Source of the DNA: Cordylochernes scorpioides
Taxonomy: Eukaryota; Arthropoda; Arachnida; Pseudoscorpiones; Chernetidae
Assembly: GCA_030710605.1 (NCBI GenBank)
Contig: CP092871.1
Coordinates: forward strand, 67,785,887 to 67,849,886
DNA: 64,000 bases
Direction: 5' to 3'
The translations under genes were made by a program, and so were the position numbers. The number at the start of each line of letters is the position of its first letter. Positions within the stretch are counted from its first letter, which is position 1. The notes beneath the pieces are model-generated. The model did not search any database and was not told the DNA's origin. It was given only the letters and a program-made list of their open reading frames with translations. Positions 40,836-51,979 of this stretch are shown one piece after another.

Positions 40836-41497
40836 ATTAATTTGTATTATTTTCTTGATTTTATTTTCAAAGACCACGAGTCTCTCTCCTACCCAAGTAG
40901 TGTCTACCGTGAGGGAGGGACGTTTTCTACAGTATGTGCCTGGATTCATACTGAATGGAAACAAACATAACCCTTTATATATAAATTAAAAGAAAAGCAT
41001 TTAAGATCGTTCAAGTGATCACTGAATGCTTCCAGAATTTGTCAAATATCCTTTCTTGGTTAATCAATACGTGGTTGTTAGATTTTCTTGATTGGCTTCG
41101 TAATCAAGAGATGTCTTTCTCTAAATTTGTCAACTTGATCCCTGTAAAATTTTATTTTGTATTTATCGAATTTATATATGAACCATTTTCTTATTTATCT
41201 TTGGGGGTAAGGAGTAGGCTTCAAGAGATGTTTCTTGTATAAGACCGGTGGTCTTAAAAAAAGCTGTGTGTGAGTGTGTGTGTTTCTTGTATGAATATTT
41301 TATTAACTCAAGGGCTTTGGAGCGTTTCTACAGGAATATTGCTGGCTGACTATTGCATACAGGAAATTTATCCCAGGTTGATTCTTACCACATGATGCGC
41401 GCAAGGAGAAATGATTTTCAAATATTTTATTTCAAAAATTATGAATAAAATTGATTAAAGATAGCGTCCCTTATAACAATGGATTGTTTAACTACTA
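40836..41497. other. No confident feature
   Basis: Contains a (TG)n microsatellite at 41262-41284 and a 75-codon ORF from 41015 without recognised motifs. Confidence 0.35.
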
Positions 41498-41882
41498 CAA
41501 ATGAAGATTCGTAAAACGAAAATTGAAATTATACCGCGAATGTTTCATGTATTATATTGTCTTATAAATTACTTTATGTATTATTTAGGTACGGAAATAA
41601 ATGTCCAGGGTAGCCGAGTGGACAAGGCACCTGCCTGGTAAGCAGAAGGGTGTGGGTTCGATTCCCGCCCCTGGACACTTTTTATTTTATTTTATTTTTC
41701 CGTTCGCCATTACTCTTCATGTTTCACCTTTCCATACCTCATCCTCAAAGTTAGAAATGTCGCTATTTCTCTTTGAAAATAAATTTCTTTTTTTATAAGA
41801 AACATTCGCGGTATAATTTCAATTTTCGTTTTACAATCATCAGCCGCGTTATATTGTATTTTAAATGAAGATTCGTATAACT
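41498..41882 (+). mobile_element. tRNA-Thr-like element flanked by a 15-bp direct repeat
   Basis: AAATGAAGATTCGTA occurs on both sides (about 41498 and 41868). Between them lie a shortened left terminus (AAACGAAAATTGAAATTATA CCGCGAATG), the tRNA-like part, the body and the full right terminus (CATTCGCGGTATAATTTCAA...CATCAGCCGCGTTATA). The long duplication and 5' truncation look like target-primed retroposition rather than cut-and-paste. Confidence 0.7.
41603..41676 (+). tRNA. tRNA-Thr(GGU)-like sequence (repeat-embedded)
   Basis: Cloverleaf with acceptor GTCCAGG/CCTGGAC, anticodon stem CTGC/GCAG, loop CTGGTAA (U33 present, anticodon GGU), T-stem GTGGG/CCCGC, box A TAGCCGAGTGG and box B GGTTCGATTCC. 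More tRNA-like than the 22-kb copies, but it sits in the same repeat context. Confidence 0.6.
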
Positions 41883-41949
41883 AAATTATCATATTAATCA
41901 TGATTAACGCTTATTTATAGTAGATATAAAATATATACTTGTGTATATT

Positions 41950-42035
41950 ACAGGTCAAAATAAGAATATTTATTTAAAATCTTCCAATGTTTCGAAGCGG
42001 CTGATTGCTTGTCTTCTTTCAAGACAATTTTACCA
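41950..42035 (-). mobile_element. Family H6 Penelope-like end
   Basis: Minus strand: GUCUUGAAAGAAGACAAGCA, AUCAGCCGCUUCGAAACAUU, GGAAGAUUUUAAAUAAAUAU. CUUGAAAGA box, GAAG/CUUC hairpin, GAAACAUUGG. Typical Penelope-like terminus. The palindrome is imperfect. Confidence 0.5.
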
Positions 42036-42430
42036 TGATTATTTTATACACTGGAACTCAAGGAAATCAGAAAAATGATCATAAATGGGAAATCCTTTGG
42101 GCAAATTATTTAGCCATATGAACTAAAGCTATAAACTTTAAATATGATATCGTTATATTTGTGAAAAGACGAATAATGATAACTGAATAAAATTATAAAA
42201 ATAAAATTAAGTATTTCTTCTTGCTTATAAATTTTTCCTATGAAATACCTATTGAAATACCAATAGTAATCGAAACCTGATAGAAGAAGAAAGCGAAAAG
42301 GATCAAATTCTCAACAGAAGGATCAATCTCAACTGAGAATAACATCAAATAATATCAAAATTAATTGGACTCTATACGTGAATAGTCCCATAGACTAGAA
42401 TAGAGGATCTAGCTCAGAAGGGATAGAGTT

Positions 42431-43133
42431 ATGATCCTAGGTATAGATACTAAGCTCCCATCGAACAAGACAAAAAAAGATCTGAAAGAATCAAGCTCGC
42501 TCTTTCTCTCCCAAATCTAATTGTGCTATAAACAAATATAAACATCGGAAGGCAGAAATAAATAAATTGCAATTGAAATAATCTAAAGCTTTAAGAGCCA
42601 AATAAGATAAAAATAAAACTTGACAGCAATATTTTGATGGACAAAAGGAGATTTGACTCCCAGCAAACTACCTAGATAATCACAAAATTTGCTCTTCCAT
42701 CCCAACATTATATAGCACTACGTTCTAACTCGCGCTAGTTCCCAGTACCCCCCCGCGCCAGCTAATCGCAGAAAAGAAGAACGATTTTGTGCGAAATTTA
42801 TCAACACTTTGCAAATAATTTTACTAAAGGTTTTTTTAAATGATAAAATAATGAAATTTTGATTCAGTTTGTTCATTCAAACAGGCTGAAAATGAACGAA
42901 TGAATACGGAATCAAAGCAGGAGATTGCAAATTAATCCGGGAATTTATGAACGCAGGCCGAAATTTTCCCTTTCGTTTAACTTGAAAAGTAAGGAAACAT
43001 CACGTTGATGATCCTGGATATAGGTACTGAAGTTTCCATCGAACAAGACAAGAAAGATCTGAAAGAATCAAGCTCTCTTTCTCTCCCATATATGAGAGTA
43101 ATATAATCAAATATAAACAGCGGAAGGCAGAAA
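42431..43133. repeat. ~125-bp direct repeat pair
   Basis: ATGATCCTAGGTATAGATAC TAAGCTCCCATCGAACAAGA...CGGAAGGCAGAAA (42431-42563) recurs at 43007-43133 with about 10% difference by eye. The 440 bp between are AT-rich with no ORF. Could be remnants of LTRs or a local duplication. Confidence 0.7.
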
Positions 43134-43137
43134 ATGA

Positions 43138-43395
43138 CAATATCCAAACCCTACAGCTGCCTGGTCGTTTACTTACAATTGAACCATTCCTGGTTTTTCT
43201 AATTCAGCTCCAACTAGACTGAAACACTGAACACCTCAAACACACTGGACGTGGCCTCAACTTTAACCTTTAATTACAAAGTTGAGGCCACGTCCAGTGT
43301 ATTTGATGTGTAAAGTCTAGTTGGAACTGAAGTTGAAAAACCAGGAATGGTTCAATTGGAAGTATTCGACCAGGCAGCTGTAGGGTTCAGACAAT
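43138..43395. repeat. Foldback with ~115-bp arms
   Basis: AACCCTACAGCTGCCTGGTC, TTGAACCATTCCTGGTTTTT, CACTGGACGTGGCCTCAACT at the left are inverted at the right (AGTTGAGGCCACGTCCAGTG ... CAGGCAGCTGTAGGGTT). No hammerhead-like centre. Confidence 0.8.
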
Positions 43396-44769
43396 GCTGC
43401 CATGGGCATTATCTCAGACTACTGTTCATTTTGATCACGTTTGACATCGCTTATATCTTCAATAGAACTCAAAGAACAAGCCAGTTGCTAAGCTAACAAG
43501 CTAAGACGAAGCAAATTGGACTCTAAATGATTTTCCCTTCCAGGGAATTGATTTGCCATTAATTACCATCTAGAAAATTATTAAACAAATTGAATGGAAT
43601 TCATCACGAAACCAAACTTCAAACAACCATACTTAAGATCACCAGCTCATTAAAGGAAAGTTTGGATGAATTTAAAAAAAAAGTGCTTTCAACTCTTTGA
43701 AAAACTATTGAAAACGGAACTAATTATAAATAGGAATTTTGAATTTAAGGACTTGGTGCAACCCCTCTTATATAATTCTTAGTGTAAATAGTCCAGAACT
43801 CATCTTAGACATTAGCAAATAATTAGACAAATGGTATATAGTACAAAGTCATGATACTTAAAATGATCATAGCCTTTACCAATATTTAATCAATTTACTA
43901 AAATATTTGATGAAGTTTTAACAAGAGATTCCCTACAAAATATTTAATCCTCAGCTTATACCAAATCAAAATCTTCTTTGATGACATCTTACCTATTTTT
44001 CTAAACCGGCATTAAAATCTTTTCATGAAATACAACAGCAATGGCACCTTAAAAGATGAAGTAGAAGAGAATAAAAAATATCATTTCTGGATAAGTTAGG
44101 ATGAGCTGAAGAAGACGCTTGAAGCATTCTTTTCAAGAACATCGCAATAAAGAAATACATCATACCATTTTGTTTCCCAAATAATATACTTCCATCAAGT
44201 TAAATCAACCCATGGAACATTAAGGAAAAATGCCTTGGGCTAATACCTGACTCAATATCTTCAAAATTTTCATTAAAATAAAAATCAAGAAAGAGAATCT
44301 GGCTTGATCAAACTTGGATCGTTCATTGTAAGGAAAAGTTTACTGATGTTCAGAAACAAATTCAAATATAACAAACCACGATTCATCCAGTTCTTGACTA
44401 TGCCTTACCCTGCCGAATCACAACAGCTCAGGCACACAAAAACATTTTGATAATTTGTATGAATCAAGATTAATCAAAAAATTACTTGTGCATCACCATC
44501 AACCAAATTTGATCATTCGAGATGACACGAAATTTGAACCAATTGCCCACTTTATTTGTCCGAATTCATAATGTTGCTTTGAAAAACTCATTATAAAACC
44601 AAATATGTCATAAATTCTTTGATGACCCAGATGGAATTAGAAGTAGAAAAGGATTACTCTCTTTTATATAAATTCAACCAAAACATGATTGAATCCTCTA
44701 TTATTAACCATCAATGGTTTGCCTTTATAACTCAGAATTTACGAAGATCAATTACAAGCGTAATTATCT
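43396..44769. other. AT-rich, possibly decayed element; nothing firm
   Basis: Composition suggests fragments of old coding sequence, but all frames are heavily interrupted and I cannot name a domain. Confidence 0.3.
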
Positions 44770-44807
44770 CTCTCTCTCTCTCTCTATTATATTTATATAT
44801 ATGTATA
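44765..44807 (+). mobile_element. Left half of a LINE 3' remnant preceded by (TC)n
   Basis: (TC)9-10 at 44768-44784, then ATTATATTTATATATATGTA TA, which continues across the Ty3/gypsy element as TTTATCAATTACTTTATGTA (52756 on). The joined sequence matches the LINE 3' UTR at 56650-56712. Confidence 0.75.
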
Positions 44808-45579
44808 TGTGATATCTTGGGACCTCTGGGACCAGTGTTACCTGATGCTAGACGAACCTCGATGTCAACTCTACCGTGCAGTCGTGGTGGAAGGCGACAC
44901 AGCTGGGCCAAAGGTGAAATAAACAAACAGAGATTCCACTAAAAGCGTCTGACGTCAAGAAGGAATGGGATGAGGAGAGAGAGACTTTAGAGCAAGTGTT
45001 ACCGTTGGGAGCCAAGCGAAGACTGCCTATTCTAGGTCTTCGATTTAACACCACGACCTTGCTTCTTTCTGATTGGCTGACCTATTTAGGTGATTCTTTC
45101 CTAATTGGTGGGACTTTTTCACGTGGCCGTAGGCTATTGGTTGACCTACTTAGGTGATGTCTTCTGTAATTGGCCTTGCGGCTTTCTTTGATTGAAAATA
45201 CGTCCTGTCTTGGCCCGGAAATTGGGCGTCACTCTTAGATTTTATGGTTTCCTCGATATCAGATACGCCCTGTCCTGTCAGGAAGTATTGACTTGTAAAT
45301 TATTTATAGTTGGGCTGGTTTTAAGCCTCTTTTGCTAGGCCTTGCTTCGACTTCTGTCCTAAACCTGATTTGTTTTAACCTTAACTTTCTCCTGTCTCTC
45401 TCCATTCCTTCTATCTGTACAGTTGCAATACTTTATTAGATTCTTACGCGGTACAGATTGATGTTAGTTGAGGTTTTCTATGTGCAGTACATAAGAAGTT
45501 ATATACAGTCATGGGGTGGAACATGTGGTAGTGGATATTTAGACTATTTACAACAATTCCATGGTCTTAAATCATCACA
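44808..45579 (-). repeat. 3' LTR of the Ty3/gypsy element
   Basis: In element orientation it begins TGTGATGATTTAAGACC and ends AAGATATCACA, with TGTGAT/ATCACA inverted tips. On the minus strand GTATATAAC (about 45505) followed by AATAAAG (about 45438) could be promoter and poly(A) signal. Confidence 0.92.
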
Positions 45580-47511
45580 GATGGCCCCGGATGTGAGAGG
45601 GTTCATATGGAGGGATTTAAGAGAGCGGAATAGGAAGACTGTTATTAAGGAAGTAATTTTTTAAAAATTAATTAAAGTGAGTTGGTATATAACATGGGGT
45701 TGATTTCTGTATATCCATAAGAGGTAATAAAGCATAAACAACTAATATTAAACATACAAGTAAAAATAAAAATATGAATAAAATATTTAATAGGGAACAT
45801 ATAATGATTATAGGTAAAAATATAAATGATTGGATGGGTAAATCATGATCTTTTCGTGATGGGCGTTAGAAAGGGTTGAGGGGTTAGTTATTACTTGGTT
45901 GAGGCAAGGTCACTTTGACTCAAGTCCCAAACCATTTAATGTGCACGGCGCGGAAAACCTAGGCCATGTTTCACATGTAAATTTAAGGACCGAATAAAGT
46001 TACAGTACCACAATCGAAAAGTAAGATAAGGGGATTGTTATGGGTTTTAGTAATTAGTCGTTAAGACGTACGCATGCAGGATAAATGAGGGCGAAGATCA
46101 GTGACCAGAAATCAAAGTTTTAATTAGAGTCGTCAGGGGCTTAGCGAGAAAAAGAGTAAAATAAAAAATAAAAAAAATGTGCCAGCGTGTGGCATGAGAG
46201 TGCCCTGGAATAAAAAAAATATACAATTTGCACGTATCCAATCCAGAAGTTGGGATAGGTAAATCTGGGGGACGGTGTGTCAAGATTGTTAATTACGAAA
46301 TCAAAGTAGGTCAAGTCTAGCCTGCGAAGGAGTTAAAAGTTCCTGCGGAAAAGGAATGTTAGTAATTCTTAAGAAGTAACCTTTAAAGTGGTTGTTTAAG
46401 AGGTTATTGAAGATTGCCCTGTTTTTAGATCGTGATTTTTAGTTTGATTATAAAAGAATATATCATTGAGATATGAAATTGCGAAAGTAAGGCTTTGCAT
46501 ATAGCGTTAAAGGATTTGAAAAATCGAAAATAGAATTGCGAAGTTAAATGCAAAGTAATCTTTAAAAAAAAAGTAAAAATAGTGATGATATGATACAAAG
46601 ATTAACACACTACAGCAGTATATAAGGGGTAATAGAAAGTGAAAATATTAAATGAAAAAAAAATAATGAGCAATAATATACTCGATAGCATTGACATGGT
46701 AGCGGAAGGTGAAACAATGTAAATAACATCTAATTTATAAAGTGAGAAAAAATATAAAATGATAAATGCAAATTAGTGATATAAACATGAAATATAAACT
46801 TGAGATTATTAGATATGATATGAAAGATAAAATATAAAGTTGATTATAAAATAGAGTCATGAAGCAAAAGTAAATAAGTTTTGGTAAAGAAAAATAATAA
46901 AAAAAAGACAATAATCTAAACTAATTGGTTGACGTAAAAAAAACAATTATAAGAGCTATATAATGATTATATAAAGGATATTAAAATGAAAAATTTTAAA
47001 AAAATGTTCATCGAGAAAGAAGAGCAAGTAAGATTATATATAGAAATTATATATCGTGAAAGAATGGAAAGTTGTAGGCCAAATGTAATGTTCCTTTTTT
47101 TTTTTTTTTTTTTTAGGATGGGTGGAGAGAGCTTTAAATTGTCCTCGATCGATATCTTTGGTCTTGTTGGCCTAAGTTTTTCTAACTTATCGAATTTGTT
47201 TTATGTTTGACGTGACTCGTGGATCACATTGTTTCCAACTGTGAAACTCATCGAGTCCTAATGTTGTCGATTTTTTAAACTTATGTGGGTGTGTGTGATT
47301 TTTGTAGGTAAAATGTTGTCTTTGGATCTAAGTGTCGATGTTAAGTTGACAAGTTAATTGAGGGCGAGAGAATCTAGACCTGGTGACGGGCCGTAACAAG
47401 ATGTCGGGTGGTTGTTTGCTCGGGGGGGCGAGGGGGAGCGAAGCTATTTTTAATGCGATTCCGGATTTAGGTCAAGGGGGGAGCGAGGGGGCTTGCTTGC
47501 TTTCTTTCAAC
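45580..47511 (-). other. 3' non-coding region of the Ty3/gypsy element
   Basis: AT-rich, no ORF. Includes a 21-nt T run at 47095-47115 (A run on the element strand). Unusually long for this group. It may have held an additional ORF that has decayed or been replaced, but no trace is recognisable. Confidence 0.6.
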
Positions 47512-50500
47512 TTATTGGAAGATCTCTGCATTAAGGTGCAGAAAAGGCGCTGAGCAAGTCGGGGGTATAAGACGGGATTTCTGCGCGTCAAATATTGCGG
47601 GACATAAATGGCCGAATTCTTTCAAGTGGACATCAGGTGTTACGCGAGGTGTTGGAATTAGAGGCTGGGGCGCGAGGAATAAGATATCTTCTGTATAGTA
47701 TTTAAGTTTGTTCACATGAACTGTATCATCTTCTTTATTTAGGGGTCGATTGGGTCTGTTAATTCGGACTACGTTTGGGGATATTATTTCTATAATTGTA
47801 AACGGACCGGTGAAGTATGGTGCCAATTTTCCCGTATCGGGATGTTTATAATTTTTTACGAGGACTAGGTCACCAATCTCGAAATGCGGGGCTTGATGAC
47901 CTTTATCATATCTTTGTTTGTCCCTTTCATGCTTAAGCTGTGTTCTGCTGGAGGCGAGTTGCCTAGCCTTCTGTACGTCGGGGAACGGGTTGTAATGATT
48001 TTTTAGTTCTGGTGGGATGCTATTAAACATCAAGAAGATCGGTGGGAAACCTGTGACGATGTGCGGGGATTGGTTATAGATTTGGACAACTTGTTTAATT
48101 AATTTGGTCCAAGATGTCTTCGGGTTTTCGAGATAAAGTAACCTTAGTTTTCCAGTGATGGTGGCGTTCAATCGTTCTATCAATCCGTTAGCTTGCGGAT
48201 TGTTACTGGTGGTAAGCAGTGGTTGTATACCGCGAGATAGCAGAAATTTGCGGAATTTTTCGGAGGTGAATGCGGGCGCTCTATCCGACAGTAGACGTTT
48301 TGGAGACCCTTGTTGTAGTACCTTTTTTAGGGTTTGGATGTACGTTAAGGTACTTGTAGATTTCGAGGGGAATGCCCAAGCGTACCTGGTCAAGTGATCC
48401 ACTATAACATGGAGATACGTCTTGGAGTGTCCGTATTTCGAAAATCCGGCTATTGTATCTATTGATATTAAATCGAATGGCTGTTGTGGTGGGGGAATTT
48501 GTCCTAAGGTGCCATAAGGTTTACCTTTGGGTCTTTTGATGATTTGACAGGTATGACAGGAATTTACAAATTTTTGTATGGACTTGGCCATACCTTTCCA
48601 GTAATACTGAGTAGAGATTAGGCGAGTCATTTGGGAGATACCGGGATGGTTGTATTCGCTGTGAACCTGGTTCATAAGCGAGTGTTGAAGAGCTTCGGGT
48701 ATTATTATTCGATTTACACCTTTACGCTGTATGGTGTGTAGACCGTTGACGTCTACAGCGACACTGGAATCTGTGATATTCGGTTGGTGTTTCTTAATAG
48801 TACGGGCACTGATAAATCCACAAAATGGATTGCGAGAAAGCAAATCGGCCTCGTGTTGCTGGGTTCCCTTGAGGTACTGTATTTCATAGTCGTAAGTGGA
48901 TAGTCTTAAACTCCACCTAAAAAGTCGTCCTGACGGGTTTTTAATAGTTTTAAGCCATTGTAGGGCTTGGTGGTCGGAGTAGACAGTGAATTTGGTACCG
49001 GATAGATAGATGCGGAATTTTTCGATGCTTTCTACGATCGCTAAGCATTCTAACTCTGAAATGGTATAGTTGCGTTCGTGAGGACGTAGTGCTCTACTGT
49101 AATACTGTGTGGGATGAGTTTTTCCATCCGGATGTACTTGTTTGAGAATTCCTGCGATTCCCTGGGTGGAGGCGTCACAGTACAAGCGGCAGGGTAAGCC
49201 ATCCTGATACAGATGTAATACGGGCTTACGTGTTAAGCTCTCCTTGAGAGCCGTGAATGCCTGTTGACATTTGTCGTCCCATTGCCATTTAGTGTCCTTT
49301 TTAAGTAAATTGTTGAGTGGGGTTCTGAGACGGGCATAATTTGGTATAAACTTGTTATATACGTTGACGGCTCCTAAAAAGGACTGTAATGTTTTTTGGT
49401 TGAAGGGAGGTTTGATAGCGTTAATAATATCGAGGTTACGGGTCTGCGGTGTGTAAGTTCCGTTCTTAACAGTGTATCCTAGAAATTCTATTGATGTCTT
49501 CAAAAATTCACATTTTTTATAGTTTAGTTTAATATTTTCCTGTTGGCAGATCTCCAGGAATTTTTCTACGTGTTGAATATGCTCTTCTAAGGTATCCGAA
49601 AAGATAATAAAATCATCGAAATAGTGGGCTATGAAGTTTAACTTATATTTTTGGAATATTTGGTTTATTGCACGTTCAAAAATCTGTGGTGAGTTGCGCA
49701 TCCCAAAAGGAAGCCTACAAAATTCGTATTGCCCGTCTAATGTCACGAAAGCTAAAAGGTGACGGGAACTGGGATCTATTTCGACCTGCCAGTAGGCAGA
49801 AGATATGTCGGCTGAGGAGAAATATTTGGCGCGTGAGAGTTTGTCGAGTATATTCTCTATCAAGGGGAGAGGATGGACGTCTGGTGCAATGATTTCATTA
49901 ATCCTACGATAGTCAACACAAAAGCGTTTTGATTTGTCACGTTTGGTGACAAGCGTAATAGGACTGGCATAGGGAGATACTGAGGTTGTAATTATACCGT
50001 GTTCAAGCATGTGTTCGATCTGTGTTTGTATTTCAAGTTGGTCATTTAGGGGTACGCGATAAGGACGTAAGGCAATTACCTTGTCCGAAGTAGTATTGAT
50101 TTTTACGGGAGGTATTTTAAGCTTAGGGACGTCGTATTTATTGGCGGCGAAAACGGATGTAAATTGATGCAGTACCTTGTGTAAATTATAGGGACAGTGA
50201 CCTAGGTTACTTGTGTCCAAAGATATGCAAGAGGAGGACATAGAGGCGTTGAAAATAGGATCAGGAACATTACATTGAGGCCAAATAAGAGTGTTGGAGT
50301 TCACCACGTGTGAGCAACCCGTTCCAGGAGGGGAAGATTTAGTAAATGAGACAGTTGTATTAACCTGTCCATGGGACACGTGTTGCTTGCACGAGGTGAA
50401 TTTGTATAAGGTAGTTGGTAGAGGTACATTATCTTGATACAGGAGTAGCTGAGGACAGTTTATAATTAGTAGAAATCTTTTTATGGAGTTAAGGGATAAT

Positions 50501-50769
50501 ATGCCAAAAGGCAAGGGGGCATCTATAATATGGAGTTTTAGGTTCTGCGTTATGTTACCTATTTTTACTTTTAAAAAGATATAACCTATGGTGAAAATAT
50601 TGTTAGCTATGGCATTAATAGTTAAGTTAAATGGGTGAACAGGTATTTTCTTTTGCAAATTGGTTTCTATTATTTTAAAAGTATTCCGACTAATTATATC
50701 GATAGATGCTCCTGTATCAAGTAGTAGAGGAAGGTTTACATTATTGGGCAGTTCAGCTCGAACGAGCAA
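47512..50769 (-). CDS. pol: Pol polyprotein (PR-RT-RH-IN) of the Ty3/gypsy element
   Basis: 1085 codons without interruption. Domains in order: aspartic protease with LLLDTGASIDII (Asp18); reverse transcriptase with SSADISSAYWQVEID, RLPFGMRNSPQIF and the catalytic YFDD at 383-386; RNase H starting at LYCDASTQG; integrase zinc finger HSEYNHPG (His703) to SCHTCQ; catalytic D771, D829 and E865, the DD(57)D(35)E spacing of gypsy integrases; GPF motif (FTGPFTIIEI) near the C-terminus. The frame is +1 relative to gag. It is open from a TAG just upstream of the gag stop (reading VPPHITFVEQ before 50769), and there is no ATG near the start, so expression probably uses +1 frameshifting in the ~27-nt overlap. 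It makes and integrates the element's cDNA. Confidence 0.95.
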   Translation of the reverse strand: MLVRAELPNNVNLPLLLDTGASIDIISRNTFKIIETNLQKKIPVHPFNLTINAIANNIFTIGYIFLKVKIGNITQNLKLHIIDAPLPFGILSLNSIKRFLLIINCPQLLLYQDNVPLPTTLYKFTSCKQHVSHGQVNTTVSFTKSSPPGTGCSHVVNSNTLIWPQCNVPDPIFNASMSSSCISLDTSNLGHCPYNLHKVLHQFTSVFAANKYDVPKLKIPPVKINTTSDKVIALRPYRVPLNDQLEIQTQIEHMLEHGIITTSVSPYASPITLVTKRDKSKRFCVDYRRINEIIAPDVHPLPLIENILDKLSRAKYFSSADISSAYWQVEIDPSSRHLLAFVTLDGQYEFCRLPFGMRNSPQIFERAINQIFQKYKLNFIAHYFDDFIIFSDTLEEHIQHVEKFLEICQQENIKLNYKKCEFLKTSIEFLGYTVKNGTYTPQTRNLDIINAIKPPFNQKTLQSFLGAVNVYNKFIPNYARLRTPLNNLLKKDTKWQWDDKCQQAFTALKESLTRKPVLHLYQDGLPCRLYCDASTQGIAGILKQVHPDGKTHPTQYYSRALRPHERNYTISELECLAIVESIEKFRIYLSGTKFTVYSDHQALQWLKTIKNPSGRLFRWSLRLSTYDYEIQYLKGTQQHEADLLSRNPFCGFISARTIKKHQPNITDSSVAVDVNGLHTIQRKGVNRIIIPEALQHSLMNQVHSEYNHPGISQMTRLISTQYYWKGMAKSIQKFVNSCHTCQIIKRPKGKPYGTLGQIPPPQQPFDLISIDTIAGFSKYGHSKTYLHVIVDHLTRYAWAFPSKSTSTLTYIQTLKKVLQQGSPKRLLSDRAPAFTSEKFRKFLLSRGIQPLLTTSNNPQANGLIERLNATITGKLRLLYLENPKTSWTKLIKQVVQIYNQSPHIVTGFPPIFLMFNSIPPELKNHYNPFPDVQKARQLASSRTQLKHERDKQRYDKGHQAPHFEIGDLVLVKNYKHPDTGKLAPYFTGPFTIIEIISPNVVRINRPNRPLNKEDDTVHVNKLKYYTEDILFLAPQPLIPTPRVTPDVHLKEFGHLCPAIFDAQKSRLIPPTCSAPFLHLNAEIFQ

Positions 50770-50773
50770 TTGT

Positions 50774-51898
50774 TCAACGAAAGTTATGTGAGGAGGAACC
50801 TACTGTTGTGCTGTCTTGGGCGTCGGAACAGGCCTGTTTTGGTGCCGTGGTCGAGGTACCTATGGGACAGCTAGGGTTCACTGCTTGCGCTGGGCTCGTG
50901 GTGTAGAGAGGATCAGGGGAGCGGGTAACATGCGCTCGCGTGTTGTTAACTTGGAAGGGTGCGGGAGAGGAGAACACAGTTCGGTCGTGCTGCGGATAAG
51001 TTGTGGCTCGGTACACAGGTCTTGGACGGCTCTGTGCAGGCCGTTTGGGACACTGGGCGTGCCAGTGCATGGCGCCACAATACCTGCAGGATGAAGGTGG
51101 TGGATTGTCAGAGTAGTTGGGTCGCGCTGACCATGGTCGCGGAGCACTGTACCTCGGTGACGGTGCGAAGGAAGGGTTGGGCGTTGTTCTGGTCGTCTGT
51201 TGGCACACTTGCGACGCACTGTGGGTTCCTCTTACGCGCGATACTACACTATACCACGCTTGGAGGGTGTTCGGTTGCACGGCAGCGACAATGCGCTGAT
51301 CAGCGACGGGTAACCCATCAGTCAGGGATTCTAAAAGGATTTTGTGGGGAAGGTTCAGCTGTAGGCCACACACCGTCTTTTTTTGATAATATTCCTCTAA
51401 CGAGGAGCGATCTGTCAACTTAATGGCCAAGAATTGGGCAAATGACGCGTTTGTGGTTTCAGGAAAGAGGTCTATCAGGGCCTGCCTTGCGTCAACGTAA
51501 TATAATTTGTCTAATTTTAGGCTGCGGAAGTAGTGCAGGGCCTTACCTTGTAGGAGGTTGGGAAGCCTTCTCAGTCGGTCGGTGTAGTGTAGTTGGGCCA
51601 GATCAGCTTGGGCGTCGTAGTTGTCGAAGAAGCTCTGCGCCTCGTACGAACCATCGTAACGCGATAGCTCCACATCCCGCGATAGTCCTGTCGCCGAGGA
51701 GAGCTGATATATCGTCCTGGCTAAACTCCCCAGGACATCTGACACCGGCGGCGGGGGTGTGACGTCTTCCTGGCCGGGGGGAACTTCCTGCGTCCTACCG
51801 AGGGTGTTTTCTTTCTTCGGAAAAGTGTTTTCGCCACTTTCGGAGTCGGGATCGGACTCCATGGGTTCCTTTGGATTCTCCTCTCTTCCCTGTTCCAT
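50774..51898 (-). CDS. gag: Gag protein of the Ty3/gypsy element
   Basis: 374 aa from ATG at 51898, preceded by a short leader after the 5' LTR. The acidic N-terminus (MEQGREENPKEPMESDPDSE) is followed by a capsid-like helical region with FFDNYDAQADLAQLHYTDRL, LPNLLQGKALHYFRSL and TTNASFAQFLAIKLTDRSSL EEYYQKK. A Pro/Arg/Ser-rich nucleocapsid has one zinc knuckle from Cys271 (CRYCGAMHWHAQC; spacing differs slightly from CX2CX4HX4C). It packages the element RNA into particles. It ends in TGA five bases before the first pol codon listed, and its last codons overlap the pol frame. Confidence 0.92.
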   Translation of the reverse strand: MEQGREENPKEPMESDPDSESGENTFPKKENTLGRTQEVPPGQEDVTPPPPVSDVLGSLARTIYQLSSATGLSRDVELSRYDGSYEAQSFFDNYDAQADLAQLHYTDRLRRLPNLLQGKALHYFRSLKLDKLYYVDARQALIDLFPETTNASFAQFLAIKLTDRSSLEEYYQKKTVCGLQLNLPHKILLESLTDGLPVADQRIVAAVQPNTLQAWYSVVSRVRGTHSASQVCQQTTRTTPNPSFAPSPRYSAPRPWSARPNYSDNPPPSSCRYCGAMHWHAQCPKRPAQSRPRPVYRATTYPQHDRTVFSSPAPFQVNNTRAHVTRSPDPLYTTSPAQAVNPSCPIGTSTTAPKQACSDAQDSTTVGSSSHNFR

Positions 51899-51979
51899 CT
51901 TTCTGTACAGACAGTGGTCTACTTGCTTACTTGTACCTTGGCGTCCACTATCCTGTCGACTCTTCGTTACGGGGGAATC

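Noticed and set aside
47095-47120. Poly-T plus AG as a splice acceptor on the plus strand
   Set aside because: It lies in the non-coding 3' region of the minus-strand Ty3/gypsy element, and no open exon follows.
50816-51762. Plus-strand ORFs of up to 154 codons opposite gag
   Set aside because: Antisense shadows of the gag frame without recognisable domains.
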